A stretch of DNA of 64,000 nucleotides from Kocuria varians (GCF_006539885.1 NZ_BJNW01000012.1:39311-103310); one strand, 5' to 3'; shown: positions 18,470 through 28,897, counted from the first letter of the stretch. Notes: generated by a model not told the origin, from the letters alone. Numbers and translations: made by a program.

Positions 18470-19788
18470 ACCCTTCACCCTCCACACACGAGACCTCCGA
18501 GACCCCCGTCCTGAGGGTCGGTCTGCTGGGCGCCGGCACCGTGGGCTCGCAGGTGGCCCGTGTGCTGCTCACCCAGGCGGACGAGCTGGCGCAGCGCACC
18601 GGTGTGCGCCTGGAGCTGTCGGGGATCGCCGTGCGCGACGTCACCGCGCCGCGCGACGTCGAGCTGCCCCGCGAGCTGCTCACCACGGACGCGGACGCCG
18701 TGATCGACGCCGCGGACGTGGTCGTGGAGCTCACCGGCGGCATCGAGCCCACGCGCACCCGCGTGCTGCGCGCGCTCAACGCCGGCACCTCGGTGATCAC
18801 GGGCAACAAGGCGCTGCTCGCCGAGTCCGGCCGTGAGCTGCACGACGCCGCCGCGGCATCCGGCGCGCAGCTGTCCTACGAGGCCGCCGTGGCCGGGGCC
18901 ATCCCGATCGTGCGCCCCATGCGGGACTCCCTCGCCGGGGACAGCGTGAACCGGTTCCTCGGCATCATGAACGGCACCACGAACTTCATCCTGGACCAGA
19001 TGGACTCCACCGGGGCGGCGTTCGACGACGCCCTGGCCCAGGCCCAGGAGCTCGGCTACGCGGAAGCGGACCCCACCGCGGACGTCGAGGGGCACGACGC
19101 CGCCGCGAAGACCGCAGTGCTGGCCTCCCTCGCGTTCCACTCGAGCTACACGATCGCGGACGTCCACTGCGAGGGCATCACCGGTGTCACCGCGGAGGAC
19201 GTCGCCGCGGCCAAGGAGGCCGGCTACGTCATCAAGCTGCTGTCGGTGGGGGAGCGCTGCGGCGACGGCGTGAACCTGCGCGTGCAGCCGGTGATGATCC
19301 CGCGCGAGCACGTGCTGGGCGGGGTGCGCGGTGCGTACAACGCCGTGTTCGTGGAGGCGGAGAACGCCGGTTCGCTGATGTTCTACGGCCAGGGCGCCGG
19401 CGGCGACCCCACGGCGTCGGCCGTGCTGGGAGACCTGGTCTCCGCCGCGCGCGCGATCGCTCTGGGGGCCCGCGGGATCCCGCTCGAGCCCTACGCCGCA
19501 CTGCCGGCGGTGAGCATGGACGACGTCACCACGCGCCTGTCCGTGACGCTGGCCGTCAACGACCGGCTGGGTGTGCTCGCGCGCCTCGCGCAGGTCTTCG
19601 CGGACCACGGGGTGTCGATCTCCACGATGCAGCAGAGCGAGGACCCGCGCGTCAACGAGACGTCCCTGCTGCGCCTGGTGACGCACACCGGGCGCCACGC
19701 TTCGCTCGTGGCCACGGTGGACGCGCTGCGCGAGCTGCCCGTGGTGCGTGACATCGTGTCCGTGACGCCTGTGGAGGCCGGGGAGTAG
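18466..19788 (+). CDS. hom: Homoserine dehydrogenase
   Basis: Reduces aspartate semialdehyde to homoserine, the branch to threonine and methionine. It has 440 aa: Rossmann NAD(P) motif [13 protein letters not shown] (about residues 16-28), catalytic region [11 protein letters not shown] and [16 protein letters not shown], and a C-terminal ACT domain (about 355-440) for threonine feedback. The ATG overlaps the lysA stop by 4 nt, so the two are coupled. A 107-nt gap separates it from thrC. Confidence 0.95.
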   Translation: MNPSPSTHETSETPVLRVGLLGAGTVGSQVARVLLTQADELAQRTGVRLELSGIAVRDVTAPRDVELPRELLTTDADAVIDAADVVVELTGGIEPTRTRVLRALNAGTSVITGNKALLAESGRELHDAAAASGAQLSYEAAVAGAIPIVRPMRDSLAGDSVNRFLGIMNGTTNFILDQMDSTGAAFDDALAQAQELGYAEADPTADVEGHDAAAKTAVLASLAFHSSYTIADVHCEGITGVTAEDVAAAKEAGYVIKLLSVGERCGDGVNLRVQPVMIPREHVLGGVRGAYNAVFVEAENAGSLMFYGQGAGGDPTASAVLGDLVSAARAIALGARGIPLEPYAALPAVSMDDVTTRLSVTLAVNDRLGVLARLAQVFADHGVSISTMQQSEDPRVNETSLLRLVTHTGRHASLVATVDALRELPVVRDIVSVTPVEAGE

Positions 19789-19848
19789 CAGGTGGCCGGC
19801 CCCGCCCGCCGCAAACCGCGGGGCCAACGCGTCGAAGCGACCGGTCGG

Positions 19849-19878
19849 GAAGCACCGAGTCGAGAAGCACCGAGTCGA
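19849..19878 (+). repeat. Two tandem copies of a 15-bp unit upstream of thrC
   Basis: The unit GAAGCACCGAGTCGA occurs twice head to tail, followed by CGAACCGAGG, 18 nt before the thrC start. It may reflect slippage, or space the ribosome site GAGGAG from hom. Function unknown. Confidence 0.7.
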
Positions 19879-19895
19879 ACCGAGGAGAACGCCGC

Positions 19896-21005
19896 ATGGC
19901 ACACGTCTGGCAGGGCGTCATCAACGAGTACAAGGACCGGCTGCCGGTCACCGAGCAGACCGAGGTCGTCACCATGGGGGAGGGCGGCACGCCCCTAATC
20001 CGTGCGCGCGCCCTGTCCGAGCTGACCGGTTCCACGGTGTGGCTGAAGTTCGAGGGCATGAACCCCACGGGCTCCTTCAAGGACCGCGGGATGACGATGG
20101 CCATCACCAAGGCCAAGGAGGAGGGCGCGAAGGCCGTGGTGTGCGCCTCGACCGGGAACACCTCCGCCTCCGCCGCGGCGTACGCGAAGCAGGCCGGGAT
20201 GCGCTGTGCCGTGCTCGTGCCCGAGGGCAAGATCTCCATGGGCAAGATGTCCCAGGCCGTGGCCCACGGTGCGGACATCATCCAGGTGGACGGCAACTTC
20301 GACAACTGCCTCGAGGTCGCCCGCAAGCTCTCGGAGTCCTATCCGGTGTTCCTGGTGAACTCGGTCAACCCGTACCGGATCGAGGGCCAGAAGACCGCGG
20401 CGTTCGAGGTCGTGGACACCCTCGGGGACGCCCCGGACATCCACGTCCTGCCGGTGGGCAACGCCGGCAACATCACCGCGTACTGGAAGGGCTACCGAGA
20501 GTACGCGCAGGAAACGCCCGGCACGACCGGGGAGATGCTGCCCGCGGTCGCCACGCACACGCCCGTGATGTGGGGCTTCCAGGCGGAGGGCGCGGCACCG
20601 CTCGTGCTGGGCCACCCCGTGACCGAGCCGGAGACCATTGCCACGGCCATCCGGATCGGCAACCCCGCCTCGTGGGACAGCGCGATCGCCGCCCGGGACG
20701 AGTCCGGGGGGGTCATCGACTCCGTCACGGACGACGAGATCCTGGAGGCCCACCGCTGGCTCTCCTCGCGCGAGGGCGTGTTCGTGGAGCCGGGCTCCGC
20801 GGCGAGCGTCGCGGGTCTGCTCAAGCAGGCGCGCGCCGGTGAGGTGCCCTCCGGGCGGACCATCGTGGCCACGGTCACGGGGCACGGCCTGAAGGACCCG
20901 CAGTGGGCCATCAAGGGTGCCGAGGCGGAGGACGAGCAGGCCGCCGAGCCGAAGCGCGTCCCCTTCGACGTGGTCGCGGTCGCGGCGGCCCTCGGCCTGG
21001 AATGA
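19896..21005 (+). CDS. thrC: Threonine synthase
   Basis: Converts O-phosphohomoserine to threonine with PLP, 369 aa. Schiff-base Lys62 lies in [22 protein letters not shown] is the substrate/phosphate loop; the glycine-rich phosphate cup of PLP is [11 protein letters not shown]. Its length and motifs match the shorter actinobacterial form without an N-terminal extension. The ATG at 19896 has GAGGAG 8 nt upstream. It overlaps thrB by ATGA. Confidence 0.95.
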   Translation: MAHVWQGVINEYKDRLPVTEQTEVVTMGEGGTPLIRARALSELTGSTVWLKFEGMNPTGSFKDRGMTMAITKAKEEGAKAVVCASTGNTSASAAAYAKQAGMRCAVLVPEGKISMGKMSQAVAHGADIIQVDGNFDNCLEVARKLSESYPVFLVNSVNPYRIEGQKTAAFEVVDTLGDAPDIHVLPVGNAGNITAYWKGYREYAQETPGTTGEMLPAVATHTPVMWGFQAEGAAPLVLGHPVTEPETIATAIRIGNPASWDSAIAARDESGGVIDSVTDDEILEAHRWLSSREGVFVEPGSAASVAGLLKQARAGEVPSGRTIVATVTGHGLKDPQWAIKGAEAEDEQAAEPKRVPFDVVAVAAALGLE

Positions 21006-22018
21006 GCGGTGGCGCGGTGAGCGAGGCACACCTGAACGACCCTGCCCGTCACGGGGCCCCGGTGGGCACCACGGTGACCGTCGAGGTCCCGGCGTCCACG
21101 GGCAACGTGGGTCCGGGCTTCGACTCCCTCGGACTCGCGCTGGAGTGCCGCGACACCGTGCGCCTCACGCGCCTCTCCTCCGGCCTCGAGTTCGACCTGC
21201 ACGGCGAGGCCGCCGGGGGCGGGGTGCCGCGCACGCACGAGCACCTGGTGCTGCGGGCCATGCAGGCCGCGTACGACGCCGCCGGTGCCGGATCCCTGCC
21301 GCCGCTGCGGCTCGAGGCCCACAACGTCATCCCGCACGGGCGCGGCATGGGCTCCTCGGCGTCGGCCGTGGTGGCCGGCGTGCTCGCGGCCAACGCCTTC
21401 CTGTCCGCGGCCTCCCGGCTCACCCCGGACGAGGTGCTGCAGGTGTGCTCGCGGCTCGAGGGCCACCCGGACAACGTGGCGCCCACCCTGCTCGGCGGGC
21501 TCACGGTCTCCTACGAGGAGGAGGGCCGCTTCCACAGCGTGCCGGTGAGCGTGCACCCGGACGTGGTCCCCGTGGTTGCCGTTCCGGACTTCGAGGTCGC
21601 CACGGCCATGGCCCGCGGCCTGCTCCCCGACACCGTGGCGCACCGCACCGCGGCGGTCAACGCTGGCCGGGCGGCCCTGCTCGTCTCCGCTCTGGGCGGT
21701 CGCCCCGAGCTGCTGCTGCCCGCCACGTTCGACCTGCTGCACCAGCCCTACCGGGCCCAGGCGATGGCCCCCAGCGCGGAACTGATGACGCGGCTGCGCG
21801 AGCGCGGTCACGCCGCCCTGATCTCCGGCGCGGGACCCACGGTCCTCACGCTCGTTAACGGTGCTGAAGAGGCCGAGCGCGCCGCGGCGGCGATCCACGA
21901 GATCGCCGAGGACACGGCGTCGCCCGCCCACTCGTACCGCGGTCAGCCGGTCTCCTGGCGTGTCCAGATCCTGCAGGTGCCGCGCGAGGGTGCTAAAGTG
22001 ACGGTATCCACGCAATAG
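21002..22018 (+). CDS. thrB: Homoserine kinase
   Basis: Phosphorylates homoserine to the substrate of ThrC, 338 aa, GHMP kinase family. The ATP-binding motif [16 protein letters not shown] lies at about residues 111-126; the N-terminal [13 protein letters not shown] and the late glycine motif [11 protein letters not shown] are both conserved. The ATG at 21002 overlaps the thrC stop by 4 nt; a GTG at 21017 is an alternative. It ends the hom-thrC-thrB set. A 303-nt leader then separates it from rho. Confidence 0.93.
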   Translation: MSGGAVSEAHLNDPARHGAPVGTTVTVEVPASTGNVGPGFDSLGLALECRDTVRLTRLSSGLEFDLHGEAAGGGVPRTHEHLVLRAMQAAYDAAGAGSLPPLRLEAHNVIPHGRGMGSSASAVVAGVLAANAFLSAASRLTPDEVLQVCSRLEGHPDNVAPTLLGGLTVSYEEEGRFHSVPVSVHPDVVPVVAVPDFEVATAMARGLLPDTVAHRTAAVNAGRAALLVSALGGRPELLLPATFDLLHQPYRAQAMAPSAELMTRLRERGHAALISGAGPTVLTLVNGAEEAERAAAAIHEIAEDTASPAHSYRGQPVSWRVQILQVPREGAKVTVSTQ

Positions 22019-22321
22019 CCCCCGGGTACTCGTCCGTTCCGGACGCAGCACCTCCGCAGTCGAGACTGGTGCGCAGTTCATCTCCGCAGGTACTCGGAAG
22101 CACCGCCTCTCTGCGATCCTCTCCCGCGTTGACCGGCCACCTCTGTCACCATCTCTGTGGTGTGGCGCAGCGGTCCCGCGGGGGTTTCGGGGGACTTCAT
22201 TGCTGATGTCGCGTGCCTTCGGCACGCACTCTCGTGGCCCGCAGTGCGCGGCCCACACCATCAACGTCGGGTTGCTGGCGATCTGAATGCCGTGACCCCC
22301 ACCGAGTCAGAAGGAAGCTTC
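22019..22321 (+). promoter_or_regulatory. Leader region of rho
   Basis: 303 nt without a supported gene. It holds a possible -35 TTGACC at 22129-22134 with no convincing -10, a short hairpin CGTGCC-TTC-GGCACG near 22210-22224, and C-rich, G-poor tracts (22040-22150) of the type Rho binds. Long leaders that terminate early are known for autoregulated rho genes; autoregulation here is inference. The ribosome site AAGGAAG at 22311-22317 belongs to rho. Confidence 0.4.
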
Positions 22322-24421
22322 GTGACAGAATCCACCGCCCCCGAACAGGGAACGGACACCTCGCAAGCCCAGAGCGCCGGCCTGTCCGGGCTCAAACTCG
22401 CGCAGCTGCAGGCCCTCGCCGCCCAGCTCGGCATCACCGGCGCCCGCCGCATGCGCAAGTCCCTCCTCGTGGAGGCCATCTCGGCCCACCAGCGCGGTGG
22501 CGCCGTCGCCGCCCGCGACAAAGCTGTCGAGGAGAAGATCGAGCAGACCGCCCGGCAGGCCTCGCGCCGCCACTCGGACGACGTCGACGACGCCGCCCCG
22601 GCGGGCTCCTCGGACGAGTTCTCCTCCCGCGGTGCCGGGTCCGACGAGCAGTCGGCGGAGTCCGGCTCCGGTGAGAACTCGGAGCAGAACGGCAAGCGCC
22701 AGAGCGGTTCGCGCCGCTCCCACCGCGCCGCCGGTTCCGGTGAGCGCTCCGCCCAGGGCAAGTCCTCCGAGGAGAACGAGAACCAGGAGTCCTCCGAGTC
22801 CGGCGAGGACTCGAAGGAGAGCTCCCACCGCGGCGGCCGCAACCAGCGCGGGCGCGGCAACCGCAACGAGAAGTCCTCCCAGCAGGAGAACTCCTCCGGC
22901 TCCAAGGACGAGAAGTCCCAGGACGGCAAGCGGGACGAGAAGTCCGAGGGTGGCCGTGGTCGCGGCAACCAGAACCAGAAGGACTCCAAGGACGGCAACC
23001 AGGAGAACAACGGCCGCCAGGACTCCAAGGACTCCCGCGACTCCAAGGACTCCGGCGAGAACTCGCAGGACGGCCAGGGCCGCAACGAGCGCCGCAACCG
23101 CAACAACAACGGCGGCGGCAACAACAACGACGGCGAGGGCAGCTCGCGCCGCAACCGCCGCAACCGCAACCGGAACGACCGCAATGACCGCAGTGATCGC
23201 AACGACCGCAACGAGCGCCGCAACCGTCGCAACCGCAACAACGGCCCGGACGTGGACGACGTCGAGATCACCGAGGACGACGTCCTGTTGCCCATGGCCG
23301 GCATCCTGGACGTGCTCGACAACTACGCGTTCGTGCGGACCTCCGGCTACCTGCCGGGCCCCTCGGACGTCTACGTGAGCCTGTCGCAGGTCAAGAAGAA
23401 CAACCTGCGCAAGGGCGACGCCATCGTGGGCGCCATCCGTGCTCCCCGCGAGGGCGAGCAGCACAACAACTCGCGCCAGAAGTTCTCCGCGCTCGTGCAG
23501 CTGACCACGGTCAACGGCCGCAAGCCGGAGGAGAACGCGGACCGTGTCGAGTTCAACAAGCTCGTGCCGCTGTACCCGCAGGAGCGCCTGCGCCTGGAGA
23601 CCGACCCCAAGAAGATCGGCCCGCGCGTGGTGGATCTGGTCGCTCCGATCGGCAAGGGCCAGCGCGGTCTGATCGTCTCCCCGCCCAAGGCGGGCAAGAC
23701 CCTGATGCTGCAGTCGATCGCCAACGCGATCACCACGAACAACCCCGAGGTGCACCTCATGATGGTGCTCGTGGACGAGCGCCCCGAAGAGGTCACGGAC
23801 ATGCAGCGCACGGTAAAGGGTGAGGTCATCGCCTCGACCTTCGACCGTCCCGCTGACGACCACACCACGGTCGCCGAGCTCGCGATCGAGCGCGCGAAGC
23901 GTCTCGTGGAGATGGGCATGGACGTGGTGGTCCTGCTGGACTCCATGACCCGCCTGGGCCGCGCGTACAACCTCTCCGCACCGGCATCCGGGCGCATCCT
24001 CTCGGGTGGTGTGGACTCGGCGGCGTTGTACCCGCCCAAGAAGTTCTTCGGTGCCGCGCGCAACATCGAGAACGGCGGCTCGCTCACCATCCTGGCCACC
24101 GCGCTCGTGGAGACCGGCTCCAAGATGGACGAGGTCATCTTCGAGGAGTTCAAGGGCACCGGCAACATGGAGCTGCGGCTCTCGCGCCAGCTCGCGGACC
24201 GTCGCATCTTCCCCGCCGTGGACGTCAACTCCTCGGGCACGCGCCGTGAGGAGAACCTGCTCTCGCCGGAGGAGATCAAGATCATGTGGCGCCTGCGCCG
24301 CGTGCTCTCCGGTCTGGAGCAGCAGCAGGCCCTGGAGCTGCTCACGAGCAAGCTGCGGGACACGCAGTCCAATGCGGAGTTCCTGCTGCAGGTCCAGAAG
24401 ACCACGCTCGCCGGTCACTAG
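22322..24421 (+). CDS. rho: Transcription termination factor Rho with large N-terminal insertion
   Basis: Hexameric RNA translocase that ends transcription, 699 aa against about 420 in E. coli. A Rho_N/SAP-like helix bundle ([20 protein letters not shown], about 20-40) is followed by an extremely polar stretch at about 75-315 rich in Arg, Asn, Asp, Ser, Glu and Lys. The cold-shock RNA-binding domain begins around 325. Walker A is SPPKAGKT (about 453-460), Walker B is [16 protein letters not shown], followed by the Q and R loop region. Such insertions are known in Micrococcus and Streptomyces Rho, where they extend RNA binding to structured GC-rich transcripts. The start at GTG 22322 follows AAGGAAG; GTG 22292 is the alternative. 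Confidence 0.95.
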   Translation: MTESTAPEQGTDTSQAQSAGLSGLKLAQLQALAAQLGITGARRMRKSLLVEAISAHQRGGAVAARDKAVEEKIEQTARQASRRHSDDVDDAAPAGSSDEFSSRGAGSDEQSAESGSGENSEQNGKRQSGSRRSHRAAGSGERSAQGKSSEENENQESSESGEDSKESSHRGGRNQRGRGNRNEKSSQQENSSGSKDEKSQDGKRDEKSEGGRGRGNQNQKDSKDGNQENNGRQDSKDSRDSKDSGENSQDGQGRNERRNRNNNGGGNNNDGEGSSRRNRRNRNRNDRNDRSDRNDRNERRNRRNRNNGPDVDDVEITEDDVLLPMAGILDVLDNYAFVRTSGYLPGPSDVYVSLSQVKKNNLRKGDAIVGAIRAPREGEQHNNSRQKFSALVQLTTVNGRKPEENADRVEFNKLVPLYPQERLRLETDPKKIGPRVVDLVAPIGKGQRGLIVSPPKAGKTLMLQSIANAITTNNPEVHLMMVLVDERPEEVTDMQRTVKGEVIASTFDRPADDHTTVAELAIERAKRLVEMGMDVVVLLDSMTRLGRAYNLSAPASGRILSGGVDSAALYPPKKFFGAARNIENGGSLTILATALVETGSKMDEVIFEEFKGTGNMELRLSRQLADRRIFPAVDVNSSGTRREENLLSPEEIKIMWRLRRVLSGLEQQQALELLTSKLRDTQSNAEFLLQVQKTTLAGH

Positions 24422-24466
24422 GACGCCCGCGCGCCACGTCCCACCCGTCGAGAAGGAGAACGCCCC

Positions 24467-25576
24467 ATGTCCGATCCCGTGCAGCCGCTGCTGGACGAGT
24501 ACGCCCAGCTGCAACGTGAACTGGCGGACCCGGCGGTCCACGCGGACGCCGGCAGGGCCAGGAAACTGGGTCGGCGCTACTCGGAGCTCAACGGGATCGT
24601 GGACGCGCACCGCAGGGTGGAGCGCCTGTCCGAGGACCTCGAGGCCGCCCGCGAGCTCGGGAGCATGGATCCCGAGCTCGCGGCGGAGGTCAAGCCGCTC
24701 GAGGAGCAGCTGGGCGAGGCGCGCGAGGTGCTGCGCCGCAAGCTCGTCCCGCGGGACCCGGACGACGGCCGCAACGTGATCCTGGAGGTCAAGGCGGGGG
24801 AGGGCGGGGACGAGTCCGCGCTCTTCGCCGGTGACCTGCTGCGCATGTACATGCGCTTCGCGGAGCAGTCGGGGCTCAAGACCGAGATCCTGTCCTCCAC
24901 CCCGACCGAGCTCGGTGGGTACAAGGACGTGCAGCTCGCGGTGAAGGGCACTTCCTCCGACCCGTCCGAGGGCGCGTGGGCCCGTTTCAAGTACGAGGGC
25001 GGGGTGCACCGGGTGCAGCGCGTGCCCGTGACCGAGTCGCAGGGCCGTGTGCACACCTCCGCCGCGGGGGTGCTGGTGTTTCCCGAGGTGGACGAGCCGG
25101 ACGAGATCGACATCAGCCAGAACGACCTCAAGATCGACGTCTACCGCTCCTCCGGTCCGGGCGGTCAGTCGGTCAACACCACGGACTCCGCCGTGCGGAT
25201 CACCCACGTGCCCACGGGCATCGTGGTGTCCATGCAGAACGAGAAGTCCCAGCTGCAGAACCGTGAGGCCGCCATGCGCGTGCTGCGGGCGCGGTTGCTC
25301 GCGCACCAGCAGGAGCAGATCGACGCCGAGAACGCCGCGGCCCGCAAGTCCCAGGTGCGCACGGTGGACCGCTCGGAGCGCATCCGCACCTACAACTTCC
25401 CGGAGAACCGGATCGCGGACCACCGCACGGGGTACAAGGCCTACAACCTGGACCACGTGCTGGACGGTGCCCTGGATCCTGTCATCGCCTCCGCGATCGA
25501 GCTCGACGAGCGGCACCGCCTCGAGCAGCTGAGCCAGGACACCTCGGGACAGGGGTCCGCGGGCCGGAAGAACTGA
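24467..25576 (+). CDS. prfA: Peptide chain release factor 1
   Basis: Recognises UAA and UAG and triggers peptide release, 369 aa. Catalytic GGQ is at residues 232-234, within [15 protein letters not shown]; its Gln is the target of the methyltransferase encoded next (prmC). The stop-codon-reading tripeptide is PVT in [10 protein letters not shown]. The ATG at 24467 has AAGGAG 9 nt upstream. The 3-nt spacing to prmC indicates one operon, the usual prfA-prmC arrangement. Confidence 0.96.
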   Translation: MSDPVQPLLDEYAQLQRELADPAVHADAGRARKLGRRYSELNGIVDAHRRVERLSEDLEAARELGSMDPELAAEVKPLEEQLGEAREVLRRKLVPRDPDDGRNVILEVKAGEGGDESALFAGDLLRMYMRFAEQSGLKTEILSSTPTELGGYKDVQLAVKGTSSDPSEGAWARFKYEGGVHRVQRVPVTESQGRVHTSAAGVLVFPEVDEPDEIDISQNDLKIDVYRSSGPGGQSVNTTDSAVRITHVPTGIVVSMQNEKSQLQNREAAMRVLRARLLAHQQEQIDAENAAARKSQVRTVDRSERIRTYNFPENRIADHRTGYKAYNLDHVLDGALDPVIASAIELDERHRLEQLSQDTSGQGSAGRKN

Positions 25577-25579
25577 CCC

Positions 25580-26446
25580 GTGGCCACGTCCCTCGCCCAG
25601 GCGATCGCCGGGGCCCGCCGTGAGCTCGCGGCCGCCGGGGTTGCCTCCCCGGACGCCGACGCCGCCCTGCTCGCCGCCCACGCCCTCGGCCTGAGCCGCG
25701 GGGAGACGGAGGCGAAGGCCATCCTGGGCGCCCCCGAACCCGCCGGCTACCGGGAACTCGTGGCGCGCCGCGTCCGGCGGGAACCCCTGCAGCACATCAC
25801 CGGTCGGGCGCCGTTCCGGCAGCTGGACCTCGCGGTGGGGCCCGGAGTCTTCGTGCCGCGCCCGGAGACCGAGCTGCTCGTGCAGCTGGCACTGGACCAC
25901 GCGAGGCAGTGGCGCGAGCACGGTGAGGTGCACCCCGCCGTCGTCGACCTCGGGAGCGGAAGCGGGGCCATTGCCCTGGCCGTGGCCACCGAGGACCCGG
26001 CGTGCCGCGTGACCGCGGTCGAGCGGGAGCCGGAGGCGCTGCGCTGGACGCGGCAGAACCTGGCAGGCAGCCGGGTCCGGCTGCTCGAGTGCGACTACCG
26101 CGACGTCACGGTCGAGGGCTCCGGGCGCTTCTGCGTGGTCGTGACCAACCCCCCGTACGTCCCCGTCGGGGAAGTTCCTGGGGATCCGGAGGTTCGCGAC
26201 TACGACCCGCCCACGGCGCTCTACGGTGGGGACGAGAGCGGCATGCTCTTCCCCGCCGCGGCCATGGACACGGCGCTGCGGCTGCTGCGCCCCGGTGGCA
26301 GCTTCGTCATGGAGCACGCGGAGTCGCAGGTCGAGACGGTGGCCGATGCGCTGAGCCGCCGGGGTTTCGTGGACGTGCAGTGCCATCGCGACCTCACGGA
26401 CCGGCCCCGGGCCACGACCGCCTTCCTGCCGGGGGAGCGGGACTGA
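25580..26446 (+). CDS. prmC: Release factor glutamine methyltransferase
   Basis: SAM-dependent methylation of the GGQ glutamine of RF1 and RF2, 288 aa. The N-terminal helical domain that docks the release factor is followed by the Rossmann SAM site VVDLGSGSGAIALAVA (about 116-131) and catalytic NPPY at 190-193. The GTG start is 3 nt after prfA. The C-terminus (ATTAFLPG) is standard. A hairpin at 26466-26491 may end this transcript before sua5. Confidence 0.93.
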   Translation: MATSLAQAIAGARRELAAAGVASPDADAALLAAHALGLSRGETEAKAILGAPEPAGYRELVARRVRREPLQHITGRAPFRQLDLAVGPGVFVPRPETELLVQLALDHARQWREHGEVHPAVVDLGSGSGAIALAVATEDPACRVTAVEREPEALRWTRQNLAGSRVRLLECDYRDVTVEGSGRFCVVVTNPPYVPVGEVPGDPEVRDYDPPTALYGGDESGMLFPAAAMDTALRLLRPGGSFVMEHAESQVETVADALSRRGFVDVQCHRDLTDRPRATTAFLPGERD

Positions 26447-26465
26447 ACCCGGCGCGCGGGCACCG

Positions 26466-26491
26466 CACGCCGTGACGACCGACGCGGCGTG
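26466..26491 (+). terminator. Possible weak hairpin terminator after prmC
   Basis: CACGCCG pairs with CGGCGTG across a 12-nt loop, 20 nt after the prmC stop. There is no T-run, so attenuation or mRNA-end protection is equally possible. A TTGACC at 26505-26510 could be the -35 of a separate sua5 promoter, but no convincing -10 follows. Confidence 0.3.
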
Positions 26492-26582
26492 ACGGGCCCA
26501 GGGGTTGACCGGTCCGACGATGAGGTACCCGAGCCCGCCAGGCCGTGGAAGAACAGGCAACACGTGAGCAGAGGAGATGCGC

Positions 26583-27602
26583 GTGAGTGAGATCAGGCCC
26601 TGCGGGAGCCAGGAAGAACTCGACGACGCCGTGGCGCGGGCCGCGGAGGTCGTCACCGAGGGCGGGTGCATCGTCCTGCCCACGGACACCGTCTACGGGA
26701 TCGGCTGCGACGCCTTCTCGGCCGCGGGTGTCCAGGCCCTGCTGGGTGCCAAAGGACGCACCCGCGAAATGCCGCCGCCCGTGCTGATCGCCCGGCCGGC
26801 CGTCATGGACGGGCTCGCGGACGAGGTCTCCGCGGAGGCCCGCGCCCTCGCGGAGGCGTTCTGGCCCGGTGCGCTGACCATCGTGTGCTGGGCCCAGCCC
26901 ACGCTCGGCTGGGACCTCGGCGAGACGCACGGCACCGTGGCCCTGCGCGTCCCCGACGACCGCGTGACGCGCGCGGTCCTCGAGCGCGTGGGACCCATGG
27001 CCGTGAGCTCGGCCAACCGGACCGGCATGCCCGCCGCGCGCACCGCGCGGGCTGCGCAGGAGATGTTGCAGAACCGTGTGCCCCTCTATCTCGACGACGG
27101 CGTCCGCCCCGTCGCGGATGCCGCCTCCGGTGCACAGGACGTGGCCTCGACCATCGTGGACTGCACGGGGGAGACGCCGGTGGTGCTGCGTCACGGTGCC
27201 ATCACTCTCGAGCGGCTCCGCGAGGTGGTGCCCACGGTCCACGGGGGAGCGCAGGGCGAATCGGCCCCCGCCACCGCGGCGGAGGTTGCCGATTCCGGAA
27301 TCCCGTCCGCGGGTGGAACCGCGGCGTCGGCGTCGACGTCGGCCACAGGCCCGGATGGTGTGGCCGGCGGGGATGCGACCACTGCGACCGGAGCAGAGGC
27401 CGACCCGCAGGCTGAGATTGACGTCTCGGACGACGAAATCGTCACCTCGATGGTCCTGGAGTCCACCGTGGCCGAGGACCGTCCCGTGGACCAGGGGCGC
27501 GACCGCAGTGTGCGCCCGGAACCGCGGTGGGGTGGCACGAGCGCGCTGAGCATGGACGAGGCGCGGCGCCTCGTGGGGGACCCGGACCCGGACCCGGAGT
27601 AA
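26583..27602 (+). CDS. L-threonylcarbamoyladenylate synthase (Sua5/YrdC/YwlC) with acidic C-terminal extension
   Basis: Makes threonylcarbamoyl-AMP for t6A37 in ANN-decoding tRNAs. The catalytic YrdC domain spans about residues 1-215: LPTDTVYGIGCDAF near 35-48, a basic loop GAKGRTREMPPPVL, and FWPGALTIV. The last roughly 120 residues are Ala/Thr/Gly/Asp-rich, acidic and probably disordered; this is not the Sua5 domain of longer homologues and ends DPDPDPE. GTG 26583 is preferred because GGAG at 26573-26576 is 6 nt upstream; ATG 26577 is too close to it. It follows prmC as in other Actinobacteria. Confidence 0.88.
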   Translation: MSEIRPCGSQEELDDAVARAAEVVTEGGCIVLPTDTVYGIGCDAFSAAGVQALLGAKGRTREMPPPVLIARPAVMDGLADEVSAEARALAEAFWPGALTIVCWAQPTLGWDLGETHGTVALRVPDDRVTRAVLERVGPMAVSSANRTGMPAARTARAAQEMLQNRVPLYLDDGVRPVADAASGAQDVASTIVDCTGETPVVLRHGAITLERLREVVPTVHGGAQGESAPATAAEVADSGIPSAGGTAASASTSATGPDGVAGGDATTATGAEADPQAEIDVSDDEIVTSMVLESTVAEDRPVDQGRDRSVRPEPRWGGTSALSMDEARRLVGDPDPDPE

Positions 27603-27737
27603 ACGGTGCCCGCGCACCGGGACTGAGCGGAGTCGTCGCCCGCAGACGCATCGGCGACCCCCGGCGGTCGGCCCGGCTGGCCGACCTAGGAAGCATGACC
27701 ACGGGGTGACAACCACGCACCGCAGGGTCCATGACCG

Positions 27738-27782
27738 AGGGCCCGCCCCTCCACCGTGCAGTGCGGTGAGGGGCGGGCCCTT
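27738..27782. terminator. Strong bidirectional terminator between sua5 and the epimerase gene
   Basis: An 18-19 bp stem with one bulge (AGGGCCCGCCCCTC arm from 27738, matching arm ending 27782) and a 7-nt loop TGCAGTG, between convergent genes. The rest of 27603-27802 holds nothing I can identify. Confidence 0.8.
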
Positions 27783-27802
27783 CGTCGTGCCGGGTGGGCG
27801 GC

Positions 27803-28771
27803 TCAGCGCCCGAGCGCGAGGTGCGCCTGGCGCAGGATCTCCTGGACGTGCGGCTCGGGGATCACATGGTGCTCGTGGGCCCAGCCGGGGACCTGGCGCT
27901 GGCCGAACCACGTGACCTCGAGGCGGCGGATGAGTCCCGCGTAACGGTGGCCGACCACGCTGGAGCCGAAGCGCGCGGTGGCGATGACCGCGCGGCACAG
28001 CCACGGGGGCAGGCTCGTGGGGTGGCGGCGGCCGGCGTCGCGCAGCACGGACCCGGTGGTCGCGCCCTCCCACGGCTGCAGGATCACCGGCGGCAGTGCA
28101 CCCGGGAACTCGCCCACGGACGCCGTGAACTGGGCGAGCGCCGTGACCGACGTGACAGGAGTGGGGGCGGTACCGTCGCCGGCCACCGAGCTCAGCGGCG
28201 ACGAGGCGAAGCGGGCGAGCAGACGCGTGGTACGGCGGTCGCTGCCCATCACGGACGTCGCCCGGATGACGGTGATCTCCGGGGCCCGGTCCTCCCCCTC
28301 CCACTGCGAGTGCAGGCGGTAGAGCGCCGACTCCCCGAGGGCCTTGGAGAACGAGTAGGGGGAGAACGGCGCGGTGCGGATGGACTCGTCGAGCACGGGG
28401 GCGTCCGCCTGCACGGACGCTGAGCTCATGTGGATCACGCGGCGCACACCCGTGCGGTGCGCGGCGAGAGCCACGAGAACGGGGAGCAGCGCGTTGGCGC
28501 CGGTCAGGGACTGCTGGTGCGTCTGGTCGGGTGCGGCGAGGCCTGCGGCGTTGACGACGGTGTCGGCGCCGGCGAAGGACTCCGCCAGGTAGTCGATCAC
28601 GGATTCCAGACGGTGTGCGTGCTCGATGAGGTGGTGGACGGTGGTCGCCGGAGAAGCAAGGCGGGGTGTGGCCACCGGGGTGACCTGGACGTCGCGTGAG
28701 CGAAGGGCGGTGGTGATGGCGGAACCGATGAAGCCCGTTGCTCCGAGGACGCGCCAACTGTGTGCCGTCAC
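27803..28771 (-). CDS. NAD-dependent epimerase/dehydratase family protein
   Basis: An extended short-chain dehydrogenase/reductase of 322 aa, likely acting on a nucleotide sugar. N-terminal Rossmann motif GATGFIG (about residues 9-15), VVNAAGLAAP, MSSASV for the catalytic Ser, and YSFSK (Tyr-x-x-x-Lys). The GTG start at 28771 is fixed by GGAGGAG 8 nt upstream. It is the only gene of the polysaccharide region on the minus strand, transcribed divergently from the glycosyltransferases. Substrate unknown. Confidence 0.8.
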   Translation of the reverse strand: MTAHSWRVLGATGFIGSAITTALRSRDVQVTPVATPRLASPATTVHHLIEHAHRLESVIDYLAESFAGADTVVNAAGLAAPDQTHQQSLTGANALLPVLVALAAHRTGVRRVIHMSSASVQADAPVLDESIRTAPFSPYSFSKALGESALYRLHSQWEGEDRAPEITVIRATSVMGSDRRTTRLLARFASSPLSSVAGDGTAPTPVTSVTALAQFTASVGEFPGALPPVILQPWEGATTGSVLRDAGRRHPTSLPPWLCRAVIATARFGSSVVGHRYAGLIRRLEVTWFGQRQVPGWAHEHHVIPEPHVQEILRQAHLALGR

Positions 28772-28800
28772 TGTGTGTCTCCTCCCGTGATGGTTGTCCC

Positions 28801-28806
28801 ATCGTA
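28801..28806 (-). promoter_or_regulatory. -10 element of the epimerase gene
   Basis: TACGAT on the minus strand, giving a leader of about 23 nt with GGAGGAG before the GTG at 28771. Confidence 0.4.
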
Positions 28807-28891
28807 CGGTAGCGCCGGGCCCCTCGGCGGCGCGGTGCGCGCCATGCGGAATCCGTCCCGGCGGCGTCGAGCGGATGCCAAGGTGGCGGTT

Positions 28892-28897
28892 GGTAGA
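28892..28897 (+). promoter_or_regulatory. Possible -10 of the glycosyltransferase operon
   Basis: TAGACT after GGTTGG. It predicts a leader of about 100 nt before the ATG at 29004 and faces away from the epimerase promoter. Confidence 0.4.

Noticed and set aside
25013..25030. Release factor 1 with PVT instead of PAT as an unusual stop-codon reader
   Set aside because: PVT is, as I recall, normal for actinobacterial RF1, so it is not a sign of altered decoding.
22307..26689. A 1460-codon minus-strand frame across rho-prfA-prmC
   Set aside because: Antisense shadow of three well-supported genes; its composition follows third-position GC bias.
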